DNA from: an uncultured Bacilli bacterium
GTDB lineage: Bacteria; Bacillota_I; Bacilli_A; RF39; UBA660
NCBI GenBank assembly: GCA_910584655.1
Contig: CAJUBJ010000006.1
Location: forward strand, 1-64,000
Direction: 5' to 3'
Length of the DNA stretch: 64,000 nucleotides
The position numbers and the translations under genes are program-made. This document shows, piece after piece, positions 33,524-41,680 of this stretch (positions are counted from its first letter, which is position 1; every line of letters begins with the position of its first letter). A model generated the notes under the pieces. It was given only the letters and a program-made list of their open reading frames with translations, did no database searches and was not told the DNA's origin.

Positions 33524-35637
33524 TATCTTTTTACCTCAACTGTTTCATAAACTTCAATAGTGTCCCCAACTTTGATGTCTGAGTAATTTTCCAAAGTAAG
33601 ACCACACTCATATCCTTTTTTAACTTCTTTAGCTTGATCTTTTTCTCTTTGTAAAGTTGATATTTTTGTATCTACAACAACAATTCCGTCACGAATAAGT
33701 CTTGCTTGAGCATCTTTCTTAACTACACCATCAGTTACATATGAACCAGCAATATTTCCTACTTTAGAGAATTTAAATAATTTTCTAATTTCAACATTAC
33801 CTATAATTTTTTCTTCATATTCAGGTTCAAGCATACCTTTCATGGCTGATTCCATTTCTTCTACTAATTTATAGATGATAGTATAAAGTCTTATATCTAC
33901 ACCATATTCTTTAGCTATTTCTTTAGTTGAGTTAGATGGAGATACACAGAATCCTAAAATGATAGCATTTGAAGCATTAGCTAGAACAACGTCGCTTTCT
34001 GTAATAGTTCCAATTCCACTTCTAATAACTTTAACTTTAACTCCATCAACTTCTATTTTTTCTAGAGCACTCTTAACAGCTTCTTCAGATCCTCTTACGT
34101 CAGCTTTTAATACAACATTGATTTCTTTAGTATTAGAATCTATTGAAGCAAATAAATTATCTAATGATAAAGTTTGCTTTTGGAATCTATTTTCACGTGC
34201 TTGTACGCTACGTTTTTCTGCTATACTTTTTGCTTCACTTTCGGTTTCAAAAGCCATAAATTTGTCTCCAGCTGCAGGATTTGCTGATAAACCTGTTATT
34301 TCTACTGGAGTAGATGGACCTGCTTCAACGATTGAATTACCTAAGTCATCTTTCATTGTTCTTACTTTACCATAAGTTGTTCCAACAACTATTGGGTCAC
34401 CAATACGAAGTGTTCCATTTTGAATTAATAAAGATGCTACTCCACCAATATTTTTATCCATTTTTGATTCAATTACTGTACCCATAGCATAACGATTAGG
34501 GTTTGCTTTTAATTCTTGCATTTCTGATATTGCAAGTAAGGTTTCAAGTAAAAGATCAATTCCTTCACCAGATTTAGCTGATATATTAACAAAAGGAATA
34601 TTTCCTCCCCATTCTTCTGGAGTTATATTGTGTTCTGCCATTTCAGTTCTAATTCGTTCTGGTTTAGCATCTGGTTTATCTATTTTATTAACAGCAACAA
34701 CAATTGGGACATTAGCTGCTAAAGCATGATCAATTGCTTCTTCTGTTTGAGGCATTACGCCATCATCAGCTGCTACAATTATAATAACGATATCTGTAAT
34801 ACTCGCACCACGAGCACGCATTTCTGTAAATGCAGCATGTCCTGGTGTATCTATAAAAGACAATTTATGTCCTTGATGTTCTACTTGATATGCACCAATT
34901 GCTTGAGTAATTCCACCATATTCAGAATCAACAATTTTACTTTTTCTAATTGTGTCAAGTAATGTAGTTTTTCCATGATCAACATGTCCCATAATAGTAA
35001 TAACTGGTGGACGTTCTGTTAAATCTTCTTCTCTATCATTAGCTTCAAATTCCTCGAAATTAGAAACATCTTGAGTTTCTTCTTTTTTTAAAGTCTTATT
35101 ATAATCAAGTACTATAACACTAGCTGTTTCATAATCAACAGCATTATTTAAACTTAGCATTAATCCTAGCATCATAATCTTTTTAATAAGTTCTGAACCA
35201 CTAACTCCTAATGCATCTGCTAAATCTTGAACTGACATACCTTCTTTATATAGAATAACATTATCTTCTTCTGCATTACTCATTAATTTTTCTTTGTGTT
35301 TGTACATTTCTTTTCTTTTAGACATATATTCGTCTTTAGAACTTTGTAATTGACTCTTCTTTTTTAGTTTTTGTTTTTTATTAGTATTTCCGAAGTTTTT
35401 ATCTAAATTATTAGATTCAACTAAGTCTTCTACCACTTCATCAATTACATCTTGTTCTTCATAATCAGTTTCACTATCAGTACTAATTAGATTTATAGTA
35501 TTATCTAGAATTATGATATCGTCTTCTGATAAATCATCATCACCACTTTTAACATTTATTCCAAGTTCATTACATCTTTTTAGTATTTCTGCAACTGAAT
35601 GATTTGTATCTGTCGCATATTCTTTAACACTCATCAT
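33523..35637 (-). CDS. infB: Translation initiation factor IF-2 (short form)
   Basis: 704 residues. Order: an N-terminal helix-rich segment (MSVKEYATDTNHSVAEILKRCNELGINVKSG), a charged linker, IF2_N (YKEGMSVQDLADALGVSGSELIKKIMMLGLMLSLN), the GTPase domain with G1 GHVDHGKTT (about residue 216), G3 DTPGHAAFTEMR and G4 NKIDKP, then domains II, III and the fMet-tRNA binding C-terminus. It brings initiator tRNA to the 30S subunit. It is shorter than enterobacterial IF-2. ylxR lies 12 bases upstream and rbfA overlaps its end. Confidence 0.97.
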   Translation of the reverse strand: MMSVKEYATDTNHSVAEILKRCNELGINVKSGDDDLSEDDIIILDNTINLISTDSETDYEEQDVIDEVVEDLVESNNLDKNFGNTNKKQKLKKKSQLQSSKDEYMSKRKEMYKHKEKLMSNAEEDNVILYKEGMSVQDLADALGVSGSELIKKIMMLGLMLSLNNAVDYETASVIVLDYNKTLKKEETQDVSNFEEFEANDREEDLTERPPVITIMGHVDHGKTTLLDTIRKSKIVDSEYGGITQAIGAYQVEHQGHKLSFIDTPGHAAFTEMRARGASITDIVIIIVAADDGVMPQTEEAIDHALAANVPIVVAVNKIDKPDAKPERIRTEMAEHNITPEEWGGNIPFVNISAKSGEGIDLLLETLLAISEMQELKANPNRYAMGTVIESKMDKNIGGVASLLIQNGTLRIGDPIVVGTTYGKVRTMKDDLGNSIVEAGPSTPVEITGLSANPAAGDKFMAFETESEAKSIAEKRSVQARENRFQKQTLSLDNLFASIDSNTKEINVVLKADVRGSEEAVKSALEKIEVDGVKVKVIRSGIGTITESDVVLANASNAIILGFCVSPSNSTKEIAKEYGVDIRLYTIIYKLVEEMESAMKGMLEPEYEEKIIGNVEIRKLFKFSKVGNIAGSYVTDGVVKKDAQARLIRDGIVVVDTKISTLQREKDQAKEVKKGYECGLTLENYSDIKVGDTIEVYETVEVKR

Positions 35638-35649
35638 AATAGCTCACCT

Positions 35650-35910
35650 CTATCTTTCTTTTATTATATTAAGCATTTCCTCATATATACTATCTGGAAT
35701 TTCTACTTCTAAGATTCTTTCTAGCGCTTTAGTTTTTTTTGCACGTTCAATTACTTCAGAATCTTTTTTCAAGTATGCTCCACGACCATTAGATTTTCCA
35801 GTTATATCAACGGAAACTTTTCCTTCTGGGTCACGAACTACACGAAGTAAATCCTTTTTTAAAGTTTTTTCCTTTGTGATTACACAAGTTCTCTCAGGCA
35901 TTTTTTTCAT
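35650..35910 (-). CDS. ylxR: YlxR family RNA-binding protein
   Basis: 86 residues. The start MPERTCVITKEKTLKKDLLRVVRDPEGKVSVDITGKSNGRGAYLKKD matches the YlxR (DUF448) motif around R-x-C and the GRGAYLC-like end, except that the usual cysteine after AYL reads lysine, a common variant. Family members bind RNA or act as a nucleoid-linked regulator; the function is not settled. Between nusA (20 bases) and infB as in other Firmicutes, but the L7Ae-type gene rplGA (ylxQ) that usually comes next is missing. Confidence 0.93.
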   Translation of the reverse strand: MKKMPERTCVITKEKTLKKDLLRVVRDPEGKVSVDITGKSNGRGAYLKKDSEVIERAKKTKALERILEVEIPDSIYEEMLNIIKER

Positions 35911-35929
35911 TTAAATACCTTCTTTCTAA

Positions 35930-37081
35930 TTAATTATTTCCTTCTTCATTAACTTGATTTAATGTTTTTACTTCAATCTTATATCTAGTTAATTTAGATG
36001 CTAATTTAATATTTGTTCCTTTTTTACCAATAGCTAAAGATAGATTTTCATCATTTACAATAGCTAATGCTTCTTTTTTCATTGGGTCAGTAATGTTTAC
36101 GATAGCATCTTTAGCTGGGCTTAGAGCATTTTTAATATACTCTGCTGGGTCATTACTATATAGAACAATATCAACTTTTTCACCATTTAGTTCTTTTAAT
36201 ATAGAAGCTATACGTGAACCTCTTTCTCCAATACATGATCCAATTGCATCAATTCTTTCATCTGTTGATTCTACTGCAACTTTACTTCTTAAACCAGCTT
36301 CACGAGCTACTGCATGTAATAAAATTGTTCCGTCTGATAATTCTGGTATTTCAGATTCAAATAATCTTTTTACAAATCCATAATGTTTTCTAGATAATAG
36401 AATTAAAGGCCCTTTAGTATTTGATTCAACTTTAGTAACATATACTCTAATGCTTGAGCCCATTTTAACTACTTCTCCAGGAATCATTTCTGTTTTAGGT
36501 AGAATTCCTCTTGTACGACCTAAGTCAATATAGTAGTTGCGAGAATCTTCCATTGCAAGGGTTCCAACTAACATTTCATCTTGTTTGTCAGCATATTCAC
36601 CAATAATAGAATCTTTTTCAGCCTCTCTAATTTTTTGCATTATTACTTGTTTTGCAGTACCAGCTGCTACACGACCAAAATCTTTTGGAGTAACTTCTTT
36701 TTCAATTCGTTCTCCTACATTAATTTCTGGATCAATTTCACGTGCATCTTCAAGTAGAATTTGAGCATCTATATTAATTGCTGGTGGAACATCTACTTCG
36801 TTTCCTTCTTCGTCAATTATGATGTCTCCTTCATCAATTTCGTCTACTACAACATAGTAAGACATAACTTTAATTTCTCCTGTAGTTCTATTAATGTCTA
36901 CTCTAACATTTGTCTTAGAACCAAAGTTTTTCTTATAAGCTGTTGCTAAAGCTAGTTCCATTGCTTCATAAACAACATCTTCAGAAATGTTTTTTTCATC
37001 AACTATACTTTTTACAGCTTTAATGAATGCAACTGGATCCATAGCGCCAGTTTCTTCAACAACATTTTTCTTTCTTGCCAT
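35930..37081 (-). CDS. nusA: Transcription termination/antitermination protein NusA
   Basis: 383 residues, the Bacillus form without C-terminal acidic repeats. It has an N-terminal RNA polymerase binding domain (FIKAVKSIVDEKNISEDVVYEAMELALATAYKKNFG), an S1 domain (GTLAMEDSRNYYIDLGRTRGILPKTEMIPGE), and two KH domains (VGSCIGERGSRIASILKELNGEKVDIVLYS and LAIGKKGTNIKLASKLTRYKIEV). It binds elongating polymerase and pauses or stabilises hairpins. It lies 5 bases behind rimP. A short basic N-terminus (MARKKNVVEETGAMDP) precedes the first domain. Confidence 0.97.
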   Translation of the reverse strand: MARKKNVVEETGAMDPVAFIKAVKSIVDEKNISEDVVYEAMELALATAYKKNFGSKTNVRVDINRTTGEIKVMSYYVVVDEIDEGDIIIDEEGNEVDVPPAINIDAQILLEDAREIDPEINVGERIEKEVTPKDFGRVAAGTAKQVIMQKIREAEKDSIIGEYADKQDEMLVGTLAMEDSRNYYIDLGRTRGILPKTEMIPGEVVKMGSSIRVYVTKVESNTKGPLILLSRKHYGFVKRLFESEIPELSDGTILLHAVAREAGLRSKVAVESTDERIDAIGSCIGERGSRIASILKELNGEKVDIVLYSNDPAEYIKNALSPAKDAIVNITDPMKKEALAIVNDENLSLAIGKKGTNIKLASKLTRYKIEVKTLNQVNEEGNN

Positions 37082-37086
37082 ACTAA

Positions 37087-37341
37087 TTACTCTCCTTTTT
37101 CTTTACTTACAATATCTAAGATGTATGAATCATCAATTAAATCTAATTTATCAATGATTGGATTTATTATTTCAGTAGCTGCAACAATAGTATCTAGGTC
37201 AATGCCATTAACTTTATCTAATTCAATTCTTAAGAAGTTATAGTTTCCTTCAACTTCATATTTAACTGAATCAACAATGATGTCCATTTCTTTCATTGGT
37301 TCTTCAATAGATTTTCTGATTTCTTCTAATATTTTGTTCAT
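37087..37341 (-). CDS. rimP: RimP, N-terminal domain only
   Basis: 84 residues: NKILEEIRKSIEEPMKEMDIIVDSVKYEVEGNYNFLRIELDKVNGIDLDTIVAATEIINPIIDKLDLIDDSYILDIVSKE. This is the N-terminal alpha/beta domain of the ribosome maturation factor RimP, which normally has about 150 residues with a C-terminal SH3-like domain. The SxxYxLDIxS(P)G boundary is followed at once by the stop (EKGE). Only five bases separate it from nusA, so there is no remnant of the missing half. AGAGGTGAATC precedes the ATG. Identity is supported mainly by sequence and by its place upstream of nusA. Confidence 0.8.
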   Translation of the reverse strand: MNKILEEIRKSIEEPMKEMDIIVDSVKYEVEGNYNFLRIELDKVNGIDLDTIVAATEIINPIIDKLDLIDDSYILDIVSKEKGE

Positions 37342-37367
37342 GATTCACCTCTTTAAACTAATAATAA

Positions 37368-37389
37368 AAGTGGGATATTACGCCCACTT
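37368..37389 (-). promoter_or_regulatory. Leader hairpin of the rimP-nusA operon, possible attenuator
   Basis: On the minus strand AAGTGGG (37383-37389) pairs with CCCACTT (37368-37374) and is followed by UUUAUUAUUAG, between the promoter and rimP. It looks like a weak terminator within the leader; NusA could act on it. Confidence 0.5.
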
Positions 37390-37404
37390 AAATCTGATAA
37401 TTTG

Positions 37405-37432
37405 ATTATAACATAAATTCGCAAATATGCAA
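37405..37432 (-). promoter_or_regulatory. Promoter of the rimP-nusA-ylxR-infB-rbfA operon
   Basis: TTGCAT (37427-37432), 16 bases, TATAAT (37405-37410) on the minus strand. Transcription would begin near 37398 and enter the hairpin at 37368-37389. Confidence 0.75.
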
Positions 37433-37449
37433 CTTTTTAATTGAGTAGA

Positions 37450-37478
37450 TTGACGTTTTGTAGTAATATTATTATATA
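37450..37478 (+). promoter_or_regulatory. Promoter of the beta-lactamase-fold hydrolase gene
   Basis: TTGACG (37450-37455), 17 bases, TATATA (37473-37478) on the plus strand, 19 bases before the start codon at 37498. It is divergent from the rimP promoter with about 20 bases between them. Confidence 0.75.
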
Positions 37479-37497
37479 AAGTAAGGAAGATAAGAAA

Positions 37498-38532
37498 ATG
37501 AGGAAACAATCAGCAGTGATAATTTTTTTATTAATTGTAGTTTGTGTAATACTTGTAACTTATTCAGCAACAATAAAGTTTAGTAGTGCTAAAGTTAATA
37601 ACGAATGTGACGTTGTTGATAATTCATATACAAGTGATTTTGATTCATTAAATTATATGAATTCTTTTGATGTTTCTGATTTTTCAGGGAAAGAGTTAAA
37701 TACTATTGATATAGCTTCTAAACAATACGCTCCTAATAATATATCGATTGCTGATAGTGATTTTAAAATAAGTGACTCTCTTTTAACAGAAATATATGAT
37801 AGTATTAATGGATATGGAGCTAGTAGTTCTTTTTACATAGTAAGTTTAAATGATGGAATGAGTATTGCTTATAATGTTGATAAAGCTTATGAAACAGCAA
37901 GTTCAATAAAAGCGCCATATGCCCTTTTTATATCAGAACAAATAGATGCTGGTAATATTGATCCTAATCAAGAAATAATATATGAAGAGCATCATTATAA
38001 TAAGGGTACAGGTATTATTAAAAAAAGTGATTTTGGAACACCTTTTACTGTTAAAGAGTTAATTTATTATTCCTTAAATGATTCTGATAACATTGCTCAT
38101 GCTATGTTACATAAAACTTTTGGTGTTAATGGATATAATGATATGTTAAGAAATCTTGGTACTAAGCAACTTTATTTAACTGTAAGTAATCCATGGGGTT
38201 ATATGTCACCTCGTAGTTCTGCTTTAATTTGGCAAGAAGTATACAACTACTCTATTAGAAGTGAAGAAGGAATTAATTTTTTAAATATATTATCAAATGG
38301 TAAATATAATTATTTTAAAGAAGTGATGCCTACTATACCTAGTGCAAGTAAAACAGGTTTTGCTAACAAAGATGTTGTTGAAACTGGAATTGTTTTTGGT
38401 AATCAACCTTATATTGCAATTGCTGTTGCTAATAAAGGTGGTAATATTGGTGCATATACACAAGTATTAAAATTGGTAAATTATATGAATGATATTATGA
38501 ATGAATATGATGGATATTTAAAAAGTAGATAA
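37498..38532 (+). CDS. Class A beta-lactamase-fold serine hydrolase, membrane-anchored
   Basis: 344 residues. One N-terminal membrane helix (5-27) or signal anchor leads to a spacer of about 75 residues and a catalytic domain. SxxK is S135-S-I-K138, the SDN motif is S196-D-N198, and KTG is K285-T-G287 in PSASKTGFANK. These three motifs are those of class A beta-lactamases and of PBP4-like peptidases. The Glu of the omega loop (E166 equivalent) is not obvious, so true beta-lactamase activity is doubtful; a peptidoglycan or D-Ala peptidase role is as likely. The start has AAGGAAGATAAGAAA. Ends in a strong terminator. Confidence 0.8.
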   Translation: MRKQSAVIIFLLIVVCVILVTYSATIKFSSAKVNNECDVVDNSYTSDFDSLNYMNSFDVSDFSGKELNTIDIASKQYAPNNISIADSDFKISDSLLTEIYDSINGYGASSSFYIVSLNDGMSIAYNVDKAYETASSIKAPYALFISEQIDAGNIDPNQEIIYEEHHYNKGTGIIKKSDFGTPFTVKELIYYSLNDSDNIAHAMLHKTFGVNGYNDMLRNLGTKQLYLTVSNPWGYMSPRSSALIWQEVYNYSIRSEEGINFLNILSNGKYNYFKEVMPTIPSASKTGFANKDVVETGIVFGNQPYIAIAVANKGGNIGAYTQVLKLVNYMNDIMNEYDGYLKSR

Positions 38533-38570
38533 AAAGACATTTGAAAACAAAACAAATGTCTTTATTTAAT
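38531..38570 (+). terminator. Terminator of the hydrolase gene, copy 1 of a 33-base direct repeat
   Basis: An 11-bp stem, AAAGACATTTG with CAAATGTCTTT (38533-38563), loop of 9, followed by U-rich sequence. The same 33 bases, with one mismatch, recur at 41262-41294. Confidence 0.85.
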
Positions 38571-38571
38571 T

Positions 38572-38819
38572 TTTTTTGAATAATATAAAAAAGTCTGATT
38601 CATAAATTAATTTTTTATTGTATTATCAAAAATATCTTTTATCAAAATTTATTTATAATCTTATCTAAATCTTTTGATAAGGTAAAAGATTCACCTAGTA
38701 TAATATATACTGGATATGGTATAATAGTATATATAATATAGATTTACTTTTATAGAATATTAACAATTATTATTAGAAAAAATAATATTCTATCAAAAGA
38801 AATAAAAGGAGGTATTTAT
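38572..38819 (+). promoter_or_regulatory. Long AT-rich upstream region of the Ala-Asp repeat gene
   Basis: About 250 bases with no gene. It contains TTATCAAAA at 38623-38631 and 38639-38647, its inverse TTTTGATAA at 38672-38680, and a further TATCAAAA at 38791-38798. An inverted repeat AATCTTTT/AAAAGATT lies at 38668-38691, and an extended -10 (GTATAAT) ends at 38725. In the leader, AGAATATT (38755-38762) can pair with AATATTCT (38784-38791). These suggest a regulated promoter. Confidence 0.45.
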
Positions 38820-39386
38820 TTGAAAAAAATAAAATTTATAATTATATTTATATTACTTTTTACTGTAAATAATGTTTTTGCTCTTGAAAATAAAAATGTT
38901 AGCCAGTCTAACGTGATGGACATTAAATTAAATACTGCTGAAGACTCAAATGAAAACAGAAACACAACTATATATTTAAATGCATATGCTGATTATGATG
39001 ATGAAGCTGATGCCGATGCCGATGCTGACGCTGATGCCGATGCTGACGCTGATGCTGATGCTGATGCCGATGCCGATGCTGATGCCGATGCTGATGCCGA
39101 TGCCGATGCTGATGCTGATGCCGATGCTGATGCCGATGCTGATGCTGACGCTGATGCCGATGCTGATGCCGACGCTGATGCTGATGCTGATGCCGATGCT
39201 GATGCCGATGCTGATGCTGATGCTGATTCTAATACTGATTCCGAAGAAGAAGGCATTGTTAATTCTCCTGAAACAGGGGATGCTACACCTATTATGTTGT
39301 TAATAAGTTTATTCATAATAAGTGGAATTGGTTTGATAGTTCTTTTAAAAGGAAAGATAGTTAGAAAATTTAATGATATTTTTTAA
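38820..39386 (+). CDS. Cell-wall-anchored protein with 37 Ala-Asp dipeptide repeats and an SPETG sorting signal
   Basis: 188 residues; the start is a TTG, as AAAGGAGGT lies eight bases before it and no ATG is near. A signal peptide (1-20, cleaved after VFA) is followed by a short Asn/Glu-rich part and residues 63-136, which are (Ala-Asp)37, coded by 39006-39227. The C-terminus reads NSPETGDATP, a hydrophobic helix and KGKIVRKFNDIF, a sorting signal with SPETG in place of LPxTG. The repeat should form an extended, very acidic stalk with no head domain, like a short Sdr-type spacer. A sortase is coded at 46711. Confidence 0.8.
   Translation: MKKIKFIIIFILLFTVNNVFALENKNVSQSNVMDIKLNTAEDSNENRNTTIYLNAYADYDDEADADADADADADADADADADADADADADADADADADADADADADADADADADADADADADADADADADADADADSNTDSEEEGIVNSPETGDATPIMLLISLFIISGIGLIVLLKGKIVRKFNDIF
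39006..39227 (+). repeat. Hexanucleotide repeat coding (Ala-Asp)37
   Basis: 37 units of GCN-GAY, 222 bases in all, with irregular choice of GCT/GCC and GAT/GAC. The third bases vary, so it is an old or selected repeat, not a recent slip. All six frames are open for long stretches, which creates false ORFs on both strands. Confidence 0.95.
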
Positions 39387-39501
39387 TAAGATGCTTTGAT
39401 TCCCTAATTAAAAAAATCATATAATGATTTTCATTAAAATTTAATATAACTTATGGAAGTCTGTTTTATTAGACTTCTTTTTTGTAATAAGGAGTTTTTT
39501 T

Positions 39502-41211
39502 ATGAAAAAGAAATTAATAATTTTTAGTGTACTTTTGTTTATTTGTTTTTTTTTCTTTTTTAGTTTGTTTCAAAATGATAGATTAATAAAGTACGATAAG
39601 AAAATTTCGCTAATGAAAACAAATATCAATTTATATGAAAATCAAGAACAACAAATTATATTTATATCTATCTGTAACAAAAAAGAAAGATCTAGTATAT
39701 TTAAAGGAACTGGTAAAACAATTAATTCAGCATTAAACGATGCAAATAAAAAAGTAAAAAAATTTATAAAAGAAAATAAATATGATGCACAATGGGTCAA
39801 AATAGATTTAGTTACTTCAAAAAAAAATATAAAATATGATGATTTATCAAAAGAGATTTATTTTTCAAGACATGAATTTTTTAGATATGGTTTAGCCTTT
39901 GATTCTGATTTCAATCTCGCATTATTAGAAACAGAATTAAATGGAGCAAAAATATATGAATACGATAATGGAGGAATTGATTTAAAATATTTAAATCTTT
40001 ATTTAAAAAAAGCTGGAAGAACAAATGAAACTATTTCAGAGTTACCAACAGACTATATAATATTTGGTACAAATAGTGTCTTTTGTGATGAAAATAATAA
40101 CGTATATTCTCTATCAAATTCTGGATATGATGTTGGAAGAAGAAATGTTGATATTCTTGATGATTTGTATGTAAAAACAATATTAGAAGATTCTACAGAA
40201 TTTTTAAAAAGCCAAATAAAAGAGGATGGATCATTTGTTTATGGAATGTATCCCCGCTTCGATAATAATATCAAAAGTTATAATATTGTTCGTCATACAA
40301 GTACTATTTGGTCACTTATTTGCGCATACAGAATACAAAAAGATGAACAATTAAAAAAAGATATTGAAAATACAATTGAGTATATGTTGAACGAAATTGT
40401 ATACAAAGATGAAAATACTGCCTATTTATATGAAAAAGATTTAAACGAAATTAAACTTGGCGGGTGCGGAATGGCTATTATTGTTTTAACAGAATATATG
40501 GATGTATTTAAAAATACAAAGTATTTAGACGTTTGTAATGCATTGGGTAATGGAATAATTACAATGTTTGATAAAAAAACAGGAAAATATTTTCATACTT
40601 TAAATAGAGACTTTTCAAAAAAAGATGAATTTAGAATCATTTACTATGATGGAGAAGCAACATTTGCATTAAGCAGATTATATGGATTAACAAAAGAACA
40701 AAAATGGCTAAATATGGCAGAAATTGCTGTTAAGCGTTTTATAAAAGAAAATTATGAGCAATATAAAGATCATTGGATTGCATATAGTTTGAATGAAATA
40801 ACAAAATATGTAGATAAAGAAGAATATTATGCTTTTGCTCTTAAAAATGTTCAGGATAATTTAAAAGTGATTTACGAAAGAGATACAACTTATCATACTT
40901 ATTCAGAACTATTAATGGCAACGTTTGAAGTATATGATAGAATGAAAGAAAGAAATATTTCTATTGAATATGAAAAAGAATTTGATTTAGACTTCTTTTT
41001 AAAAACAATATATTATCGTTTTAATCATATGTTAAATGGCTACTTTTTCCCTGAATATGCTATGTATATGAAAAATCCAGAAAAAATACTGCATTCATTT
41101 TTTGTAAGACATGATGGATTTAGAGTACGCATTGATGATAATCAGCATAATATTGATGGTTATTATCAATATTATAAAAATTATGAAAAGTTAAAATTTT
41201 ATGGTATGTAA
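39502..41211 (+). CDS. Membrane-anchored alpha/alpha-toroid-like protein, putative glycan-active
   Basis: 569 residues. Residues about 4-24 form a membrane helix (IFSVLLFICFFFFFSLF), followed by a spacer of about 190 residues and a helical domain of about 360. That part has recurring paired helices with aromatic-rich ends (RHTSTIWSLICAYR, GGCGMAIIVLTEYMDVF, YYDGEATFALSRLYGLTKEQKWLNMAEIAVKRFI, HTYSELLMATFEVYDRM), as in (alpha/alpha)6 glycoside hydrolases and related epimerases. The exact family and catalytic residues were not identified. The ORF has GGAG before its ATG. It lies behind the Ala-Asp repeat gene, between the two repeat terminators. Confidence 0.55.
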   Translation: MKKKLIIFSVLLFICFFFFFSLFQNDRLIKYDKKISLMKTNINLYENQEQQIIFISICNKKERSSIFKGTGKTINSALNDANKKVKKFIKENKYDAQWVKIDLVTSKKNIKYDDLSKEIYFSRHEFFRYGLAFDSDFNLALLETELNGAKIYEYDNGGIDLKYLNLYLKKAGRTNETISELPTDYIIFGTNSVFCDENNNVYSLSNSGYDVGRRNVDILDDLYVKTILEDSTEFLKSQIKEDGSFVYGMYPRFDNNIKSYNIVRHTSTIWSLICAYRIQKDEQLKKDIENTIEYMLNEIVYKDENTAYLYEKDLNEIKLGGCGMAIIVLTEYMDVFKNTKYLDVCNALGNGIITMFDKKTGKYFHTLNRDFSKKDEFRIIYYDGEATFALSRLYGLTKEQKWLNMAEIAVKRFIKENYEQYKDHWIAYSLNEITKYVDKEEYYAFALKNVQDNLKVIYERDTTYHTYSELLMATFEVYDRMKERNISIEYEKEFDLDFFLKTIYYRFNHMLNGYFFPEYAMYMKNPEKILHSFFVRHDGFRVRIDDNQHNIDGYYQYYKNYEKLKFYGM

Positions 41212-41261
41212 TTTATCAATAAAATTTAATTTTACAACTTGTTTATTTACGAGTTTATATA

Positions 41262-41296
41262 AAAAAGACATTTGAAAACAAAGCAAATGTCTTTTT
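41262..41296. terminator. Bidirectional terminator, copy 2 of a 33-base direct repeat
   Basis: A 13-bp stem (41262-41274 with 41284-41296) with T-runs on both sides, serving the toroid-like gene and the convergent GNAT gene. The 33 bases from 41262 match 38531-38563 with one change (A to G at 41283). Confidence 0.85.
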
Positions 41297-41320
41297 TAAT
41301 TAATTTAAATTTTTATTATT

Positions 41321-41680
41321 TCATTTATTTATAGGAATAGTATATAAAACTTTATTTTTTTCTTCTGATATTTCTATTCCACCGTTATTCTTTATTATGT
41401 TATTAATATATATATCTTTTTTATTTGTAGTTAAAGTTATATCTTTGTATTTATTTTTTTCTTTTATGATATTTATTAAATCTTGAAATAATTTTTGGCC
41501 ATAACCATTTCCCCTATATTCCTTATTTATATATATTGTAAGAGGATTGTTTTGAGTATCTTTTATTAATCCATAACCTATTATATTTAAGTGTTGAAGA
41601 AGATAAATATCTATATTAGGAGGTATATCAATATTATACATTTTCTTAAATCTTATATTATCTATTTTTATAATGCCCAA
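41321..41680 (-). CDS. GNAT family N-acetyltransferase
   Basis: 119 residues. The acetyl-CoA binding motif is NKEYRGNGYGQKLFQDLINIIKEK (Q/R-x-x-G-x-G/A form). The rest is the usual strand-helix pattern, with DITLTTNKKD and NNGGIEISEEKNKVLYTI at the end; the N-terminus is short for the family. The start is a TTG at 41680 with GGAGG ten bases before it, overlapping the end of the next gene by 13 bases. Substrate unknown. Translation is probably coupled to the ParB-like gene. Confidence 0.75.
   Translation of the reverse strand: MGIIKIDNIRFKKMYNIDIPPNIDIYLLQHLNIIGYGLIKDTQNNPLTIYINKEYRGNGYGQKLFQDLINIIKEKNKYKDITLTTNKKDIYINNIIKNNGGIEISEEKNKVLYTIPINK

Noticed and set aside
37082..37341. Frameshift as the cause of short rimP.
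   Set aside because: Only five bases lie between its stop and nusA, so there is no remnant of the C-terminal domain to be frameshifted.
38980..39316. Long open frames on both strands across the Ala-Asp repeat, coding Met/Leu/Pro-rich or Ser-Ala repeats.
   Set aside because: They are by-products of the GCN-GAY repeat; only the plus frame has a ribosome site, signal peptide and sorting signal. The repeat is not a CRISPR array: units are 6 bases with no spacers.
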